Below are positions 36,301 to 47,390 of a DNA stretch of 64,000 nt, one piece after another. The translations under genes were made by a program, and so were the position numbers. This stretch comes from Callorhinus ursinus (taxonomy: Eukaryota > Chordata > Mammalia > Carnivora > Otariidae), in assembly GCF_003265705.1 (NCBI RefSeq), contig NW_020312788.1, positions 5,684,301-5,748,300 on the forward strand, read 5' to 3'. Numbering within the stretch: the first letter of the stretch is position 1; each line of letters starts with the position of its first letter. The notes under the pieces were generated by a model that made no database searches, was not told the origin of the DNA, and saw nothing but the letters and a program-made list of their open reading frames with translations.

Positions 36301-37175
36301 GCTATATACTTTCCTCTTAGGACTGCCTTTGCTGCATCCCAAAGATTTTGAACAGTTGTGTTTTCATTTTCATTTGTTGCCATGAATTTTTTTAATTCTT
36401 CTTTAATTTCCTGGTTGACCCATTCATTCTTTAGTAGAATGCTCTTTAGCCCCCATGTATTTGAGTTCTTTCCGACTTTCCTCTTGTGATTGAGTTCTAG
36501 TTTCAAAGCATTGTGGTCTGAAAATATGCAGGGAATGATCCCCATCTTTTGGTACCAGTTGAGACCTGATTTGTGACCTAGGATGTGATCTATTCTGGAG
36601 AATGTTCCATGGGCACTAGAGAAGAATGTGTATTCTGTTGCTTTGGGATGGAATGTTCTGAATATATCTGTGAAGTCCATTTGGCCCAGTGTGTCACTTA
36701 AAGTCTTTATTTCCTTGTTGATCTTTTGCTTAGATGATCTGTCCATTTCAGTCAGGGGGGTGTTAAAGTCCCCTACTATTATTGTATTGTTGTTGATGTG
36801 TTTCTTTGATTTTGTTATTAACTGGCTTATATAACTGGCTGCTCCCATGTTAGGGGCATAGATATTTACAATTGTTAGATCTTCTTGCTGGATAGACCCT
36901 TTAAGTAGGATATAGTGTCCTTCCTCATCTCTTATTATAGTCTTTGGTTTAAAATCTAATTTGTCTGATATAAGGATTGCCACCCCAGCTTTCTTTTGGT
37001 GTCCATTAGCATGGTAAATGGTTTTCCACCCCCTCATTTTCAATCTGGAGGTGTCTTTGGGTCTAAAATGAGTCTCTTGCAGACAGCATATTGATGGGTC
37101 TTGTTTTTTAATCCAATCTGATAGCCTGTGTCTTTTGATTGGGGCATTTAGCCCATTTACATTCAGGGTAACTAT
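33387..37175 (-). pseudogene. L1 ORF2 (endonuclease/reverse transcriptase), broken
   Basis: ORF2 makes the L1 machinery that nicks target DNA and reverse-transcribes RNA there. The frame opens at 37175 directly after a TAA, with no ATG at the expected place. Endonuclease marks are QETH near 37085, GDFNTPL near 36760 and SDHNAL near 36520. Reverse-transcriptase marks are [15 protein letters not shown] near 35780, AFDKV (first catalytic Asp) near 35385 and FADD near 35095. The C-terminal Cys-rich segment reads [18 protein letters not shown] near 33765-33820. The total span of about 1263 codons fits the family. Breaks: frameshifts near 35495, 34975 and 34650, and a TGG-to-TGA nonsense near 33729. 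The catalytic residues survive, so decay is recent. Confidence 0.93.
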
Positions 37176-37280
37176 TTAAGGATATAAATTTAGTGCCATT
37201 GTATTACCTGCAAGGTAACTGTTACTGTATACTGTCTGTTTTCCTTTCCAGTCTATGTTACTTTTAGGCTCTCTCTTTGC

Positions 37281-38391
37281 TTAGAGGACCTCTTTCAATA
37301 TTTCTTGTAGGGCTGGTTTTGTGTTTGCAAATTCCTTTAGTTTTTGTTTCTCCTGGAAGCTTTTTATCTCTCCTTCTATTTTCAATGACAGCCTAGCTGG
37401 ATATAGTATTCTTGGATGCATATTTTTCTCATTTAGTGCTCTGAATATATCCTGCCAGTCCTTTCTGGCCTGCCAGGTCTCTGTGGATAGGTCTGTTGCC
37501 AATCTAATGTTTCTACCATTGTAGGTTACAGATTTCTTGTCCTGAGCTGCTTTCAGGATTTTCTCTTTGTCTCTGAGACTCATAAGTTTTACTATTAGAT
37601 GTTGGGGTGTTGACCCATTTTTATTGATTTTGAGGGGGGGTTCTCTGTGCCTCCTGGATTTTGATGCCTTCCCCAAATTTGGGAAGTTCTCTGCTATAAT
37701 TTGCTCCAATATACCTTCTGCCCCTCTCTCTCTTTCTTCTTCTTCTGGTATCCCAATCATTCTAATATTGTTTCATCTTATGGTATCACTTATCTCTTGA
37801 ATTCTGCCCTCATGATCCAGTGGTTGTTTATCTCTCTTTTTCTCAGCTTCTTTATTTTCCATCATTTGGTCTTCTATATCACTAATTCTCTCTTCTGCCT
37901 CATTTATCTTAGCAGTTAGAGCCTCCATTTTTTATTGCACCTCATTAATAGCCTTTTTGATTTCGACTTGGTTAAATTTTATTTTATTTATTTATTTTTT
38001 AAAGATTTTATTTATTTGAGAGAGAGAATGAGGTAGAGAGAGCATGAGATGGGAGAGGGTCAGAGGGAGAAGCAGACTTCCCGCTGGGCAGGGAGCTTGA
38101 TGCGGGACTTGATCCCAGGACTCTAGGATCATGACCTGAGCTGAAGGCAGTCACTTAACCAACTGAGCCACCCAGGCGCCCCTCGACTTGGTTAAATTTT
38201 AGTTCTTTTATTTCTCCAGAGAAGGTTTCTCTAATATCTTCCATGCTTTTTTCAAGCCCCGCTAGTAACTTTAAAATTGTCATTCTGAACTCTACTTCCA
38301 ACATCTTACTAATGTCCACATTGATTAGGTCTCTGGCAGTTGGTACTACCTCTTGTTCTTTTTTTTTTTTTTTGAGGTGATTTTTTTCCAT
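37281..38391 (-). pseudogene. L1 ORF1 (RNA-binding chaperone), broken by a SINE and two stops
   Basis: ORF1 protein coats L1 RNA and acts as a nucleic-acid chaperone. The start at 38391 (MEKNHLKKKKK) leads into a coiled-coil-like region rich in Glu, Lys, Ile and Leu. The part from 37760 to 37281 is the conserved RRM and C-terminal domain (NFPNLGKASKSRRHREPP, then RILYPARLSLKIEGEIKSF). Removing the Can-SINE plus one target-site duplication (220 bases) leaves 891 bases, exactly 297 codons including the stop, with one consistent frame. That frame has two nonsense codons, TAA near 37937 and TGA near 37771. A 15-base T run on + (five Lys codons) lies near the start. 296 residues is shorter than the human protein; an upstream start cannot be excluded, because the frame is open to 38604. 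Confidence 0.92.
37982..38182 (-). mobile_element. Can-SINE inserted in L1 ORF1
   Basis: Full-length copy in the same orientation as the L1. A perfect 19-bp target-site duplication, tcgacttggttaaatttta, lies at 37963-37981 and 38183-38201. It sits between the codons reading NQVE and IKKA of ORF1. Confidence 0.96.
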
Positions 38392-38479
38392 CTTGTCATT
38401 CTGTCCAGAGGACAATAGATGAATGAGAGAACAAAATGCTAACAGGGTAACAATGACCACAGAAAAATATACACTAAAC

Positions 38480-38558
38480 AAATCAGAAGAGACCTGAAAC
38501 CGGGGGAAAAGAAAGGGAAAGAAAGAAAAAAGAAAAAGAAAAGAAAAAGAAAAAAGAA
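38480..38558. repeat. Homopurine GAAA-rich tract in the L1 5' UTR
   Basis: About 60 purines in a row on + from roughly 38500, made of GAAA and AAAAGA units. Confidence 0.85.
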
Positions 38559-38571
38559 TATGATCAAATAT

Positions 38572-39065
38572 GATCAGGCTGGTGCATAGATCAGTGCCAC
38601 ACACTAGATTTTGGGCATATTTTGGTCTGTTAGAAGAAAGTGCCTCCCAAAATTTTAAAGAAAGAAAACCTTACATATGTACAAAAATAAGGGTAAATAT
38701 GATGAAAGGATGGAATATGACCGTAAAGATGAAAATTATAAAAGATTTTATAAAAGGAATTGATAAGAAGTTGGTTGAAAAAAGAAAAGAGGAATTAAAA
38801 AAAAGGCGGGGGGAGAATGTGATCAGGCAGGACCCTAGAACAAAGCCAAACACTAGAGATTTCAGGTATATTTTGGTCTGTTAGAAGAAACGGAATCCCA
38901 AAATTTTAAAGAGAGAACTTATATATATACCAAAAAATAAGGTTAACTACTATGAAGGGACAGAATATGACTCTAAAAATGAAAAATAAAAAGATTTTTA
39001 AAAAAGGAATTGGTAAGATATTTGTTGAAAAAGGGAAAAAGAAAAAGAAAAAAAAGAAAATTAAA
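38572..39065 (-). repeat. Two tandem ~249-bp units in the L1 5' UTR
   Basis: Units start at 38572 and 38821, both with gatcaggc on +. They share 'tattttggtctgttagaaga', 'cccaaaattttaaag' and an A-rich end. The two have diverged by substitutions and small indels. Confidence 0.88.
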
Positions 39066-40140
39066 AAAATTAACTTTGAAAGACTACAGAATCAGGGGGA
39101 AAAAAGCCATGAATTCTATGTGCAGTATTTCCCTAGCGCTGGAGTTCTGCCATTCTCATTGATCGGTAAACTTGGTCTTGGCTGGCTGTTCTTGCTGATC
39201 TTCTGGGGGAGGGGCCCGATGCCATGGTTCCCAAATGTCTTTGCTGGAGGCGGAATTGCCCTGCCCTTGCCAGGGGCCTGGCTAAGTAATCTGCTCGGGT
39301 TTGCTCTTGGGAGCTTTTGTTCCCTGCAAGTTTTCGGTACAGCTTTGGAGGACAAGAGTGAAAATGGCGGCCTCCCAATCTCCGTCCCAGAGGAGCTGAG
39401 AACTCGTGGCTCCACTCCTCAGTGCACCCCCAGAGAAAAGTAGTCAGTCACTCCTGTCTCCCCGGTCTCCAGCGGCACTCTGTGCTCACCTGGCCTGTGA
39501 TCGAGCATTTCTATCTCTGGCACCCAACTCGGTGTGGAGTCTCCAAACCCAGCAGATCCCTGTGGTACACTCCTGCACCGCTCCTTCCGGGGGAGGAAGG
39601 GGAGTCCCCCCGGATCTGCCGCTTGTTGGGTCCCTGCTGGAGGAGCAGGGGCCCGACTGTGCCATGGATCACAGTTTATGATGACCCCAAGCTGAGAGCC
39701 CATTCCTCAGCTCTGTCTCTGCAGCTGGCTTCCCCACTCCGATACCAGGGAGCTCTGCTGCACTCAGGCACCCCCGGTCTTTCTGTGACCCTGAGGATCC
39801 TGAGACCACACTATCCCAGCGAGGGTTCCACCCCCCACTTAGCCACTGGAGTGACGTCCCTCAGCGGAGCCGACTTCTAAAAGTTCCGATTTGGCGCTCT
39901 GCTATCACTTGCCTGTAGCGGCTGACGGAGGTCCCCTCCCCCACTGTCTATCTTCCCGAATATCGCCTCGGATTCACTTTTCCGCATGTCCTACCTTCCA
40001 GAAAGTGGTTGCTTTTCTGTTCAGAGAGTTGCTGCTATTCTTTTTTTTCGATCTCCTGTTGAGTTCGTAGGTGTTCAGAATGGTTTGATCCCTATCTAGC
40101 TGAATTCCTGGGACCAGATGAAATTTAGGTCTCCTACTCC

Positions 40141-40151
40141 TCTGCCATCTT
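40141..40151 (-). promoter_or_regulatory. YY1-like motif at the L1 5' end
   Basis: On the minus strand this reads aagatggcaga, about 20 bases from the element's 5' end. Human L1 has a YY1 site (core AAGATGGC) at a matching place that sets the transcription start. The role here is inferred by analogy. Confidence 0.55.
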
Positions 40152-40170
40152 GCTCCTCCCCACCCCTCCC

Positions 40171-40182
40171 CAGGTTCTATTT
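40171..40182. repeat. Target-site duplication, 5' side of full-length L1
   Basis: caggttctattt, identical to 32515-32526. Rejoining the two flanks at this word restores the sequence that existed before the insertion. Confidence 0.93.
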
Positions 40183-40959
40183 GAGTTCTACTTCAGCCTC
40201 AGGAGATAAAAACACTGAACAAAATATTTTAATAAGCTTTGGAATGTATGTGCTTTTTGTTCTCAGCTCCAGGTCCTCACCAATTATGTGAGCCAAAAGG
40301 GCAGGACGGAAAAGAAGGATGATCTTCAGATTTGCTTCTCTTGACTGCATTTTAGAATGGATGATGGGTTTGCAACTGATGGAAAAACTAATACAGGAAG
40401 ACAAAGAGAAGGCAAAAAGAGAAACAGAAGGAGCCAGAGTGATTAAAGTAAATAAACTGTCAAGAGATTAATGATTGGGAGAAGAGGGCAGAGTGGTGAA
40501 GAAGAGAAGCATAGGACCCCTGGAATTCTTCCAGAGATTCTTCTCTTCCCAGAAGATAGTTCTTTGAAAGAAAGTGCAGCTTTCCATGATCAACTGAGTA
40601 AGTTCTCATACATGGCAAAAGTCTCATGTGATCCTGTTACAGACACCAGAAATACATGAATGCTGGCTGGTGGCTCCCTGCTGAGGATAACAAAAGTACA
40701 ATCATGTTATCCTGACATCATTACTCAGGAGGGGCACTTTTGTCCTGGTCTAAAGTTCAACCAATATGACGCACCACTTAGATACACTGACACTCTCTGA
40801 ATCCTACGACAAAATATGGTCACTTGGTGTCTACAAAAATCCCCCTGATAGAAGACTGATCATAAACTCCAAATCCTTTTTTATGGTTCTTATGGCAGCC
40901 ATTTCATAGAGCCTTATTTTTCTAAGCTTATCATTATTTTTACTAATAATGGTAATTCT
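40183..40959. other. Unassigned DNA
   Basis: No gene or repeat family recognised. Minus- and plus-strand open frames at 40177-40404 and 40471-40659 have no supporting features. Confidence 0.5.
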
Positions 40960-41105
40960 CTAGGTAATTCTCTAAAATAATTCTCTATTCTCTCTAAATT
41001 CTCTCTAAATTCTCTCTAAAGTTCTCTAAAAATAATAAAAATAAAAAAATAAAATAATAAAATAATAATAAAAAATAATAATAAAATAATAAATAAAAAA
41101 TTTAA
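40960..41105. repeat. Compound (TTCTCTCTAAA)n and (AAT)n low-complexity tract
   Basis: About 40920-41030 has repeated 'ttctctctaaa' and 'taattctct' units. 41030-41105 is AAT/AAAT with no C and almost no G. This looks like a small expanded minisatellite beside a microsatellite. Confidence 0.88.
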
Positions 41106-41199
41106 TTAAAAACTGCATTTCATAAATTGCTAATTTTATTTCCTGACAAATTCACCTCTGTGGGATAAATAACAGAAGATAAAGAACTACAACCACATT

Positions 41200-41397
41200 T
41201 CTTTTTTTTAAAGAGAGTGAGAGAGTGCACATGAGCAGTGGGGGAAGGGGCAGAGGGCAAGGGAGAGAGAGAATCTCAGGCAGGCTCCACGCCCAGCACT
41301 GAGCCCAATGTGGGGCTTGATCTCATGACCTAAGATCATGACCTGAACTGAAATCAAGAGTCCAATGCTTAACCAACTGAGCCACCCAGGTGCCCCG
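41200..41397 (-). mobile_element. Can-SINE, older form
   Basis: Minus-strand copy with the head complement 'gagccacccaggtgcccc'. It is more diverged than the arctoid-type copies ('ctgaactgaaatcaagagtc' instead of the ccttcggc-type block). A 7-bp direct repeat, acaacca, lies at 41189-41195 and 41398-41404. Confidence 0.92.
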
Positions 41398-41404
41398 ACA
41401 ACCA

Positions 41405-44400
41405 TACTCTTAATTCAGCACAACAAATTTTAGAGAAGCTCACCAGGATGGATTATGAGATGGGATGGAGAAGTCAGAGATGATTAGAATTCTGGAGGCT
41501 GCATGGGGCAGACAGACCTGCTCCCCACCTATATGAAGTATGAAGCCTGAACTAGGGAAGAGAGTCAGGAGAAGCCTTAGTCACTAGAAGCAGCCATTTC
41601 CCTTATTGGATTTATTGCACCATAGCAAGTTCTAGGGACCTAAGTCACATAAGAACATTGTAGCATGGCAAATGAGAAAAATGAACTCAAAATAAAACCC
41701 TAGAGGGATGGGGCCTGAAAGATGTTAATTGTTTTGTAAATGGAGTGGAGAAAGGAAGATAAAGTCTAAAGAAATTTCTGAGTGTCTCCAGGTTCACCTT
41801 ACAGTGAGGATAAGTACTCTCTGGTAAGTTTCTGGAGATGAGAGGTGGCACTGCCCATCTTTTCCCTTAACCCATGCTCCTATTGACCTGCCAGTTACTT
41901 AAAGTCACCTCTATCATATTGCATTTCACTGGGGAGGTGCTTTCATGAGCCAGGCAAACTATTAACTCATGGAAGATAAGGGATGTCAGGAATGGAGGGA
42001 ACACCTAGAAAGGAAATATCACAGAATTAATAATTTTGCCACCTGGGCACCAAATAGTGTTCCTCCAGCATCCACCATCATTGGATGATGCAAATAAACC
42101 CAGTATAGAGCCAGCTTGTTTTTCCCTTGGATTTGGATCCAGTAGGTATTTCTTTGTTCTAAAAATTAATTGGAAACAGAGGCCTCTGGATGGACAAACA
42201 TTGTTTTAGGAATATAGCCAGTCACTGTGATGTCAAAGTAGAGAGGAGGACTGAAATCAGAGTAGTAGTTTAAAAGTTTCCTTTGAATAAGTGAAACACC
42301 ATCAGCAGAATGGTATTATCCAAGATAAATAATATAAGGACAGTGGTAGGGGAAGGGGAATAGAGGCCCTTGAATAGGCCAGTCAGGTCCTCAACAGCTG
42401 TGTAGGTATAATGTCATAACTGCTTTTGTGATCAGCTAGGATCAGTTAGTGATAGAGTCCAAGTTCAAGAAAATAATCTCAAAAGAAAATGCTCAGGCTT
42501 CAAAGGAGATTTCATTGGTTAGTTGATCTTACTATTTGAACAGGACCAGTTACCTAGAAAAACATAAATGGTATACAAATGGTATAGAGTTTTGCTGGAG
42601 GAGTAATATCCTTCTGGCATGTTGGAGTCATAATTACTTCTAAGCCAGCTTGCAGAGCAGAAGTCAACAGGATCTTTGGGTGAGGAAGTCTTCAGTTCTC
42701 CCCGAAGACTCTAGATAGGAAAATCTTTGCCTTCTTGAGATCAGTAAGTATGACAAACACTGGGAATATTAGCAGTGACCCACCATTAGTAACTCCAAAG
42801 CCCTAGAAATGACAAGATACATTGATCAAATCAGGATCTCCCAGAGTGACTGCCTCATTTAACTTTGTCCACACACTTTGTGGTCATGTACACAGAAACT
42901 CCTGCATACTGCCAGAGATGACTTGAAATTTCCATTTTGATCTTTACCCTTCCACCAGTTGAGGTCTTTAGAGGACCTGGGGGAAAATGTCTGCAGATCT
43001 GGGGACATTTAACCTATCCTTTTTTTGGATAAAAGAAGAACAGGGGCTGAGCAAGGAGAAGTTTCCATATGTGGCTCTGGAATAAGAAGGGGCAAAATTG
43101 TCAGATATAGCATAGTAAACTATGTTAATAACAGAAATTAAATTCACATTACCAGAACAATGTGAGTAGAATAAAAGATGCTGGGATACAAAATGAATCC
43201 ACAAATGAGGAGGATAAAGCTGTCAGAGGATATCCAGTATTTAGCAGTGCCTTTTTATGTTCTCCAGGATTGGTGGGCAGAGTTGTTGGAGGTATGGACC
43301 AAAAGAGGAACAAACACTTGCAGATGAAAGAACTAAATGATGATATAGAGTATTTGAACAATTATGATGACATACAGTATTCGAACATTTATGAAATATA
43401 GGTGGCATGACCCACTGAAATAATGAAGAGTGCAAAGGAGCTGTCAATAGATTCACAAGTAACTCAGGTAAAGAGAAGGCACTAAAATCTTTAAGTTCCA
43501 CCTGCTTTTATCATTTTATTTTGCTCAATATAAAAGAGAACTTAATGATAGCTATATGACAATGGAAAGAGCTACCCTGCAGAAAGGAATTTCTTTGAGC
43601 TCCACCAGAGTTTGAACACCTGTTAGAAATGTTGTCAAATGGATTTTGTACTGAAGACTTCTCACTAATGTAGGAAGAGCTGACTCCTATGATCCACTTT
43701 GCCTCTTAAATAACAAGATGCTCTGACCAAAGCAAATATCTAAATACTCTTGTTTTACAAATCAGGAAACTGATTTCATATATCCTTGAATTTATACCTC
43801 AGAAAAGGTAGGTGGCTTATGAGATAGCAGGTGAAGAAAGAGAACTAGAAGCCCCACCACCTTATCTTCCAACCAGTTTTCTTTCCAGTAAACCAAACAG
43901 CCCCTCCTATGGAAAGGATATATAGTTTTGTCATGGGAATTACAGTAAGAGTGGTTTCATTGCTTTGCCTTGCTTTGTGTGAAAGCATTTTATGTATTTC
44001 TAAAAGAGAAAGCAATTAGAAAGAGTTGAATTAAGGAAGTCTCTAACATTTTTCAAACTCCAAGGTAGAAGAGACAATGCTCTGTGTTCACCAAACCATT
44101 ACATTTTCCTCTTTAATATACAACTAAGTTACAAATTCTCAGTTCCCTGGCAGTTTATTGGACTATGTAACTTATAATCAAGACAATGCATGCAAGAGTG
44201 ATTCTCATCTCTTTCAGGATGGCTCTTCAATCTTTCATGTGATTCTTGGTAATCTCTTTTATTCCTCATATCCTGGCCAGGTCCAGTGCAGGATTCTGAA
44301 GAGCCATTAGATAAGATGGAATTGAGTCTTGAATCATCAATTATAGGAGTGCCAACCCAGGAGATAAAGAATAGTAAGGGAAATCATGGAGCAAGTATGC

Positions 44401-44635
44401 CTCAAAGCATGTGGTGTTGATTAACAAATCAGAATTAAAGAATCCTTTGTCATGGCCCAGTATTGCCTAAAGTGTGTTCCCTAAAAGTTTAGTTTTTCAA
44501 AATGTTAATGGATTTTCTACACAAAGGGGGAAGGTAGTTTCTAGAGTCAAAAATGGTTTAAAGAATGTTGAGTATAATAATAGCATAAGCTGAGATATTA
44601 TAACAAAGTTATACCCTGGCTCAAAAAGGACAGAA
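41405..44635. other. 3.2 kb of unassigned DNA
   Basis: Moderately GC-balanced and purine-rich, with no recognised gene. The open frames at 43149-43501 on both strands overlap each other and show no domain. Some stretches read like very old repeat sequence, but I cannot assign a family. Confidence 0.5.
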
Positions 44636-44639
44636 AATT

Positions 44640-45000
44640 CTCTCTCCCATAATAGCCTAGATTATAAAGGCAAGCTCCTGCATAGGGACCATTCTGCTGT
44701 TCTGCTCCCTCCTAAGGAACTATCCTCATCCTCATGGTGGAGACTGGTTGACTTTCATATCCACATTCTAGCCCATGGGTAGAAGAAAGAAGGTGGAGAA
44801 CAAGCAATTTCCTTCTAAGCAAATAATGCAGAAGTTGTACATGTACTCAGTTACAATCAACTGGTGAGAACTCAATTGTATTGCCATGCCTAATTTCAAG
44901 GGAAGATGTTGGGTGGCCATGTTCCCAGGTTAATCTCAATTACTATGGGAAAAGGAGAGAACATACTTCGGGGGAAAACTAGCAGTCTACCACACTGGAT
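44640..45000 (+). mobile_element. Possible ancient repeat
   Basis: The block 'gcctaatttcaagggaagat' followed by 'gttgggtggccatgttccca' resembles the end of a common ancient mammalian repeat. Low certainty and no boundaries. Confidence 0.25.
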
Positions 45001-45788
45001 TAAAAATATTAAACAAATTCTTTTTTTACTGAAGGATTTCTCAAGATATTTAAATCACTAATGTGTATTACGTGTTCTATATTGTAGTGTTCTATAGAAC
45101 ATACCATCAGAAACATTGGCTTATCAATTTCCTCTAGTTATAAAAGTGGGAACCTATCCACCTCACCTGCCACTGAAAGAACAAAAAAGTGGCCACTGGA
45201 GGAGACCACTACTCCAATCCCCCAGCTTCACTTCTAGAGTTCTGCTGGAATAAACTAATGACGTAGAACCTAATATAGCACTTTCTATCCATAGATTCCA
45301 AAAGGGAAACAACAAAAATAAAAACAGCAGTAGAGAACTTATCTTGCTGCTCCCAAATTTGTATATGTGCTTGGAAATAAACATAAAAGGCTTTCTTCAA
45401 TTGAACTTTTTGAAGGAGAAAAACACTTTACCCACACATTAAAATATTATCCACAGACTACAGTCAGTATTTTTAACACTTGTTAGTTAGGAGTCATACA
45501 GCCTTATAAGTTTAGAACAGAGTACCAGCACAGAAGGCTTAAAATATAAGAGTGGGAGTTTTGCTTTTGGGACAAATTTAATGGTAGTTGTGGTTACAAG
45601 CAACAAAACTCAGGTTTCCTGCCATGTGCCAATAATTCTAGGTCTCTCTCCTGGCTCTCTATCTCACTCTGATTGCTCTTTTGTCTTCCTCTTCTATTAC
45701 CATTTCTATCTGATCAGATGCAGTATTTTAAGTATAAAAAATCTTATATTTAATCTGTTAGTAATGATAATAGGCCCATAGATGCAAA
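45001..45788. other. Unassigned DNA
   Basis: No gene or repeat recognised. Confidence 0.5.
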
Positions 45789-45789
45789 T

Positions 45790-45968
45790 GATTACTTTAA
45801 TTTGAAGTATAGTTAATAACACAATGTCACATTAGTCTCAGGTGTACAACATAGTGATTTCACAAGTCTCTATGTTATGGCTCGCTTGCCACAAGTGGTA
45901 CCTATCATCTGTCACTATACAAATGTTATTACACCACTGACTATATTCCTTATGCTGTACCTTTTAAA
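45790..45968 (-). mobile_element. L1 fragment
   Basis: 'ttgaagtatagttaataaca', 'ttagtctcaggtgtacaaca', 'tagtgatttcacaagtctct' and 'tgactatattccttatgctg' on + are the antisense of an L1 3' UTR segment found in carnivoran and other mammalian L1s. Confidence 0.7.
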
Positions 45969-46249
45969 ATTATTTTTTAATATAATTTAAAGTGTATCTG
46001 AGATTATCCCTATAGTACCGTGAGTCCCACTCACTGTCATTCAGAGATACTTTCTTTAGAGGAGATGAAGGTTAGATTTACAGTTGGCAGGTTGGTGATA
46101 GCACTTTACCTTGGGTACAAATATGAAATTGGATCTCTAGCATAAAGAGCAAAAATTTTGAAGCAGAAAAATATTACATGTCTGTTCCAATTATTAGCAA
46201 TTGTGCTTTTTACATAATTTCTACTAAGCACAGAACTAATTATGATTAC

Positions 46250-46640
46250 CTGCTAGAAATCATTCATGGCTCACTACTGTTGAGGGATGAAGTCCCAGCC
46301 CCTTAGGATGGCAAGCAAAATCTTTGTGATGTGATTTCTGCCTGTTTTCCCTTTTCAGGTTTATCTCCTCTCCTCTACCATGTGCCATTAGCTTTCATAT
46401 TACTGGATATTCCCAATCACAGCATACATTTTCATGTCTCTGTCCCCTCCTTCATATTGTTATCTCCACTGTGAACCTTCTTTCTGTTCCATCATCTGTC
46501 TGGAAATCTACTAATCTTGTAAATCTCAGAACCTGTACAGACCCTGCCAACCATCTAAAGCAGATTCATCACTCCCTTCTCCCTTATCTTGGATATGGTA
46601 TTATAGCTCCCTCTACCACCCAAATTCACAAGGTTGTTAC
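46250..46640 (+). mobile_element. L2-like LINE fragment
   Basis: C/T-rich sense sequence with 'tcttgtaaatctcagaacct' and 'cctctcctctaccatgtgcc' in L2 3' ORF order. Strongly diverged. Confidence 0.4.
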
Positions 46641-47159
46641 AAGGCTCAATCAAAGTTGTGAAGTTATTTCTGAAAGAACAAACTGCTACAAAATCAATTT
46701 GAAATTATAAGTAGGCAGTGACAGATAACAATCCCAAGAGAACTTTTGAGCTTCTTTGTTTTTCTCCTTTGATATTGATGTAAGATGCTGTCATACTGCA
46801 ATATCATATTTATTTAACTTTTTGTCATTGCGGCCCCTCCTTCTTTTAGCCTGTCTCTGGGAACACAAAGAGCAGACTGCTAATCAGAAGAGTCCCAGCT
46901 GGAATGAAATTGACAGTGTGGGTGCTGAACAAAGTGTTATTAACACTGTGGGCAGAAGCAAAGGATCAGAGAAATGCTTTCTTCCTAGAAATAGCTCCTG
47001 GGCTCTCCTCCACCTCATTTGCACCTCTAGGTGTTAGTCATTTGGATTTAAAAAGATAGGACAAAAAAATTCAAAACTGTCCTGTCTCTTTAAATAAAGG
47101 CAATCCCAAATGTCTGAGCACATGCAGACCATTGTGTAGATTCAGTTAATGGGATAAAT
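46641..47159. other. Unassigned DNA
   Basis: The + frame 46756-47037 (93 codons) has no family resemblance and no exon-like borders. Treated as chance. Confidence 0.45.
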
Positions 47160-47390
47160 GTCTAATAGCAGACCCTGTGTTAGGTGTTAGGGATCCAAAG
47201 ATAAACGAAGCAAAATCTCTGTGTCAAGTAGTTTACCTTCTAATAGGTAAGAAGGAAAATGAAATCAGGATTAGCACAGAGTGAGATACATTTCATAATG
47301 CAGACAAGTATAGCAGATGACAGAGCTAACAAATTTGAGGTTGGAAGCAAAGAGAAAAATCAAGAAAGGTTTCTCAGGTGAAAAAAATAA
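47160..47390 (-). mobile_element. L2 LINE 3' end
   Basis: On +, 'cctgtgttaggtgttaggga', 'gtgtcaagtagtttaccttc' and 'aagaaaggtttctcaggtga' are the reverse complement of the L2 3' terminus and the last part of its ORF. Confidence 0.6.

Larger units (their letters stand above)
32527..40170 (-). mobile_element. Full-length carnivoran L1 LINE, inactive
   Basis: A complete L1 on the minus strand: 5' UTR at 40170-38392, ORF1 at 38391-37281, ORF2 at 37175-33387, then a long 3' UTR with poly-A (T run on +). A perfect 12-bp target-site duplication, caggttctattt, lies at 32515-32526 and 40171-40182. The 5' terminus carries the guanine-rich start followed by a 'gcaagatggcag' motif, so the element is not truncated. 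Its length of 7.6 kb includes two later Can-SINEs and internal duplications. ORF1 has two stops and a SINE; ORF2 has frameshifts and a nonsense codon. It cannot mobilise itself, though its sequence is far less eroded than the other L1s here. Confidence 0.95.
38392..40170 (-). promoter_or_regulatory. L1 5' UTR with internal promoter
   Basis: 1.8 kb from the L1 5' end to ORF1. The segment 39170-40140 is GC- and CpG-rich, in contrast to the AT-rich surroundings. The part next to ORF1 (38400-39065) is A-rich and holds two tandem ~249-bp units and a GAAA tract. In L1 elements this region carries an internal RNA polymerase II promoter. That is family knowledge; promoter activity here is inferred. 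Confidence 0.8.

Noticed and set aside
34907..37043. Long open frames that could be read as a host gene
   Set aside because: They are L1 ORF2 pieces (GDFNTPL, FADD and Cys-rich motifs) in an element with target-site duplications, not a host gene.
39116..39880. Several overlapping open frames on both strands in GC-rich sequence
   Set aside because: They lie in the L1 5' UTR. GC richness lengthens chance frames, and no frame is shared with a known protein.
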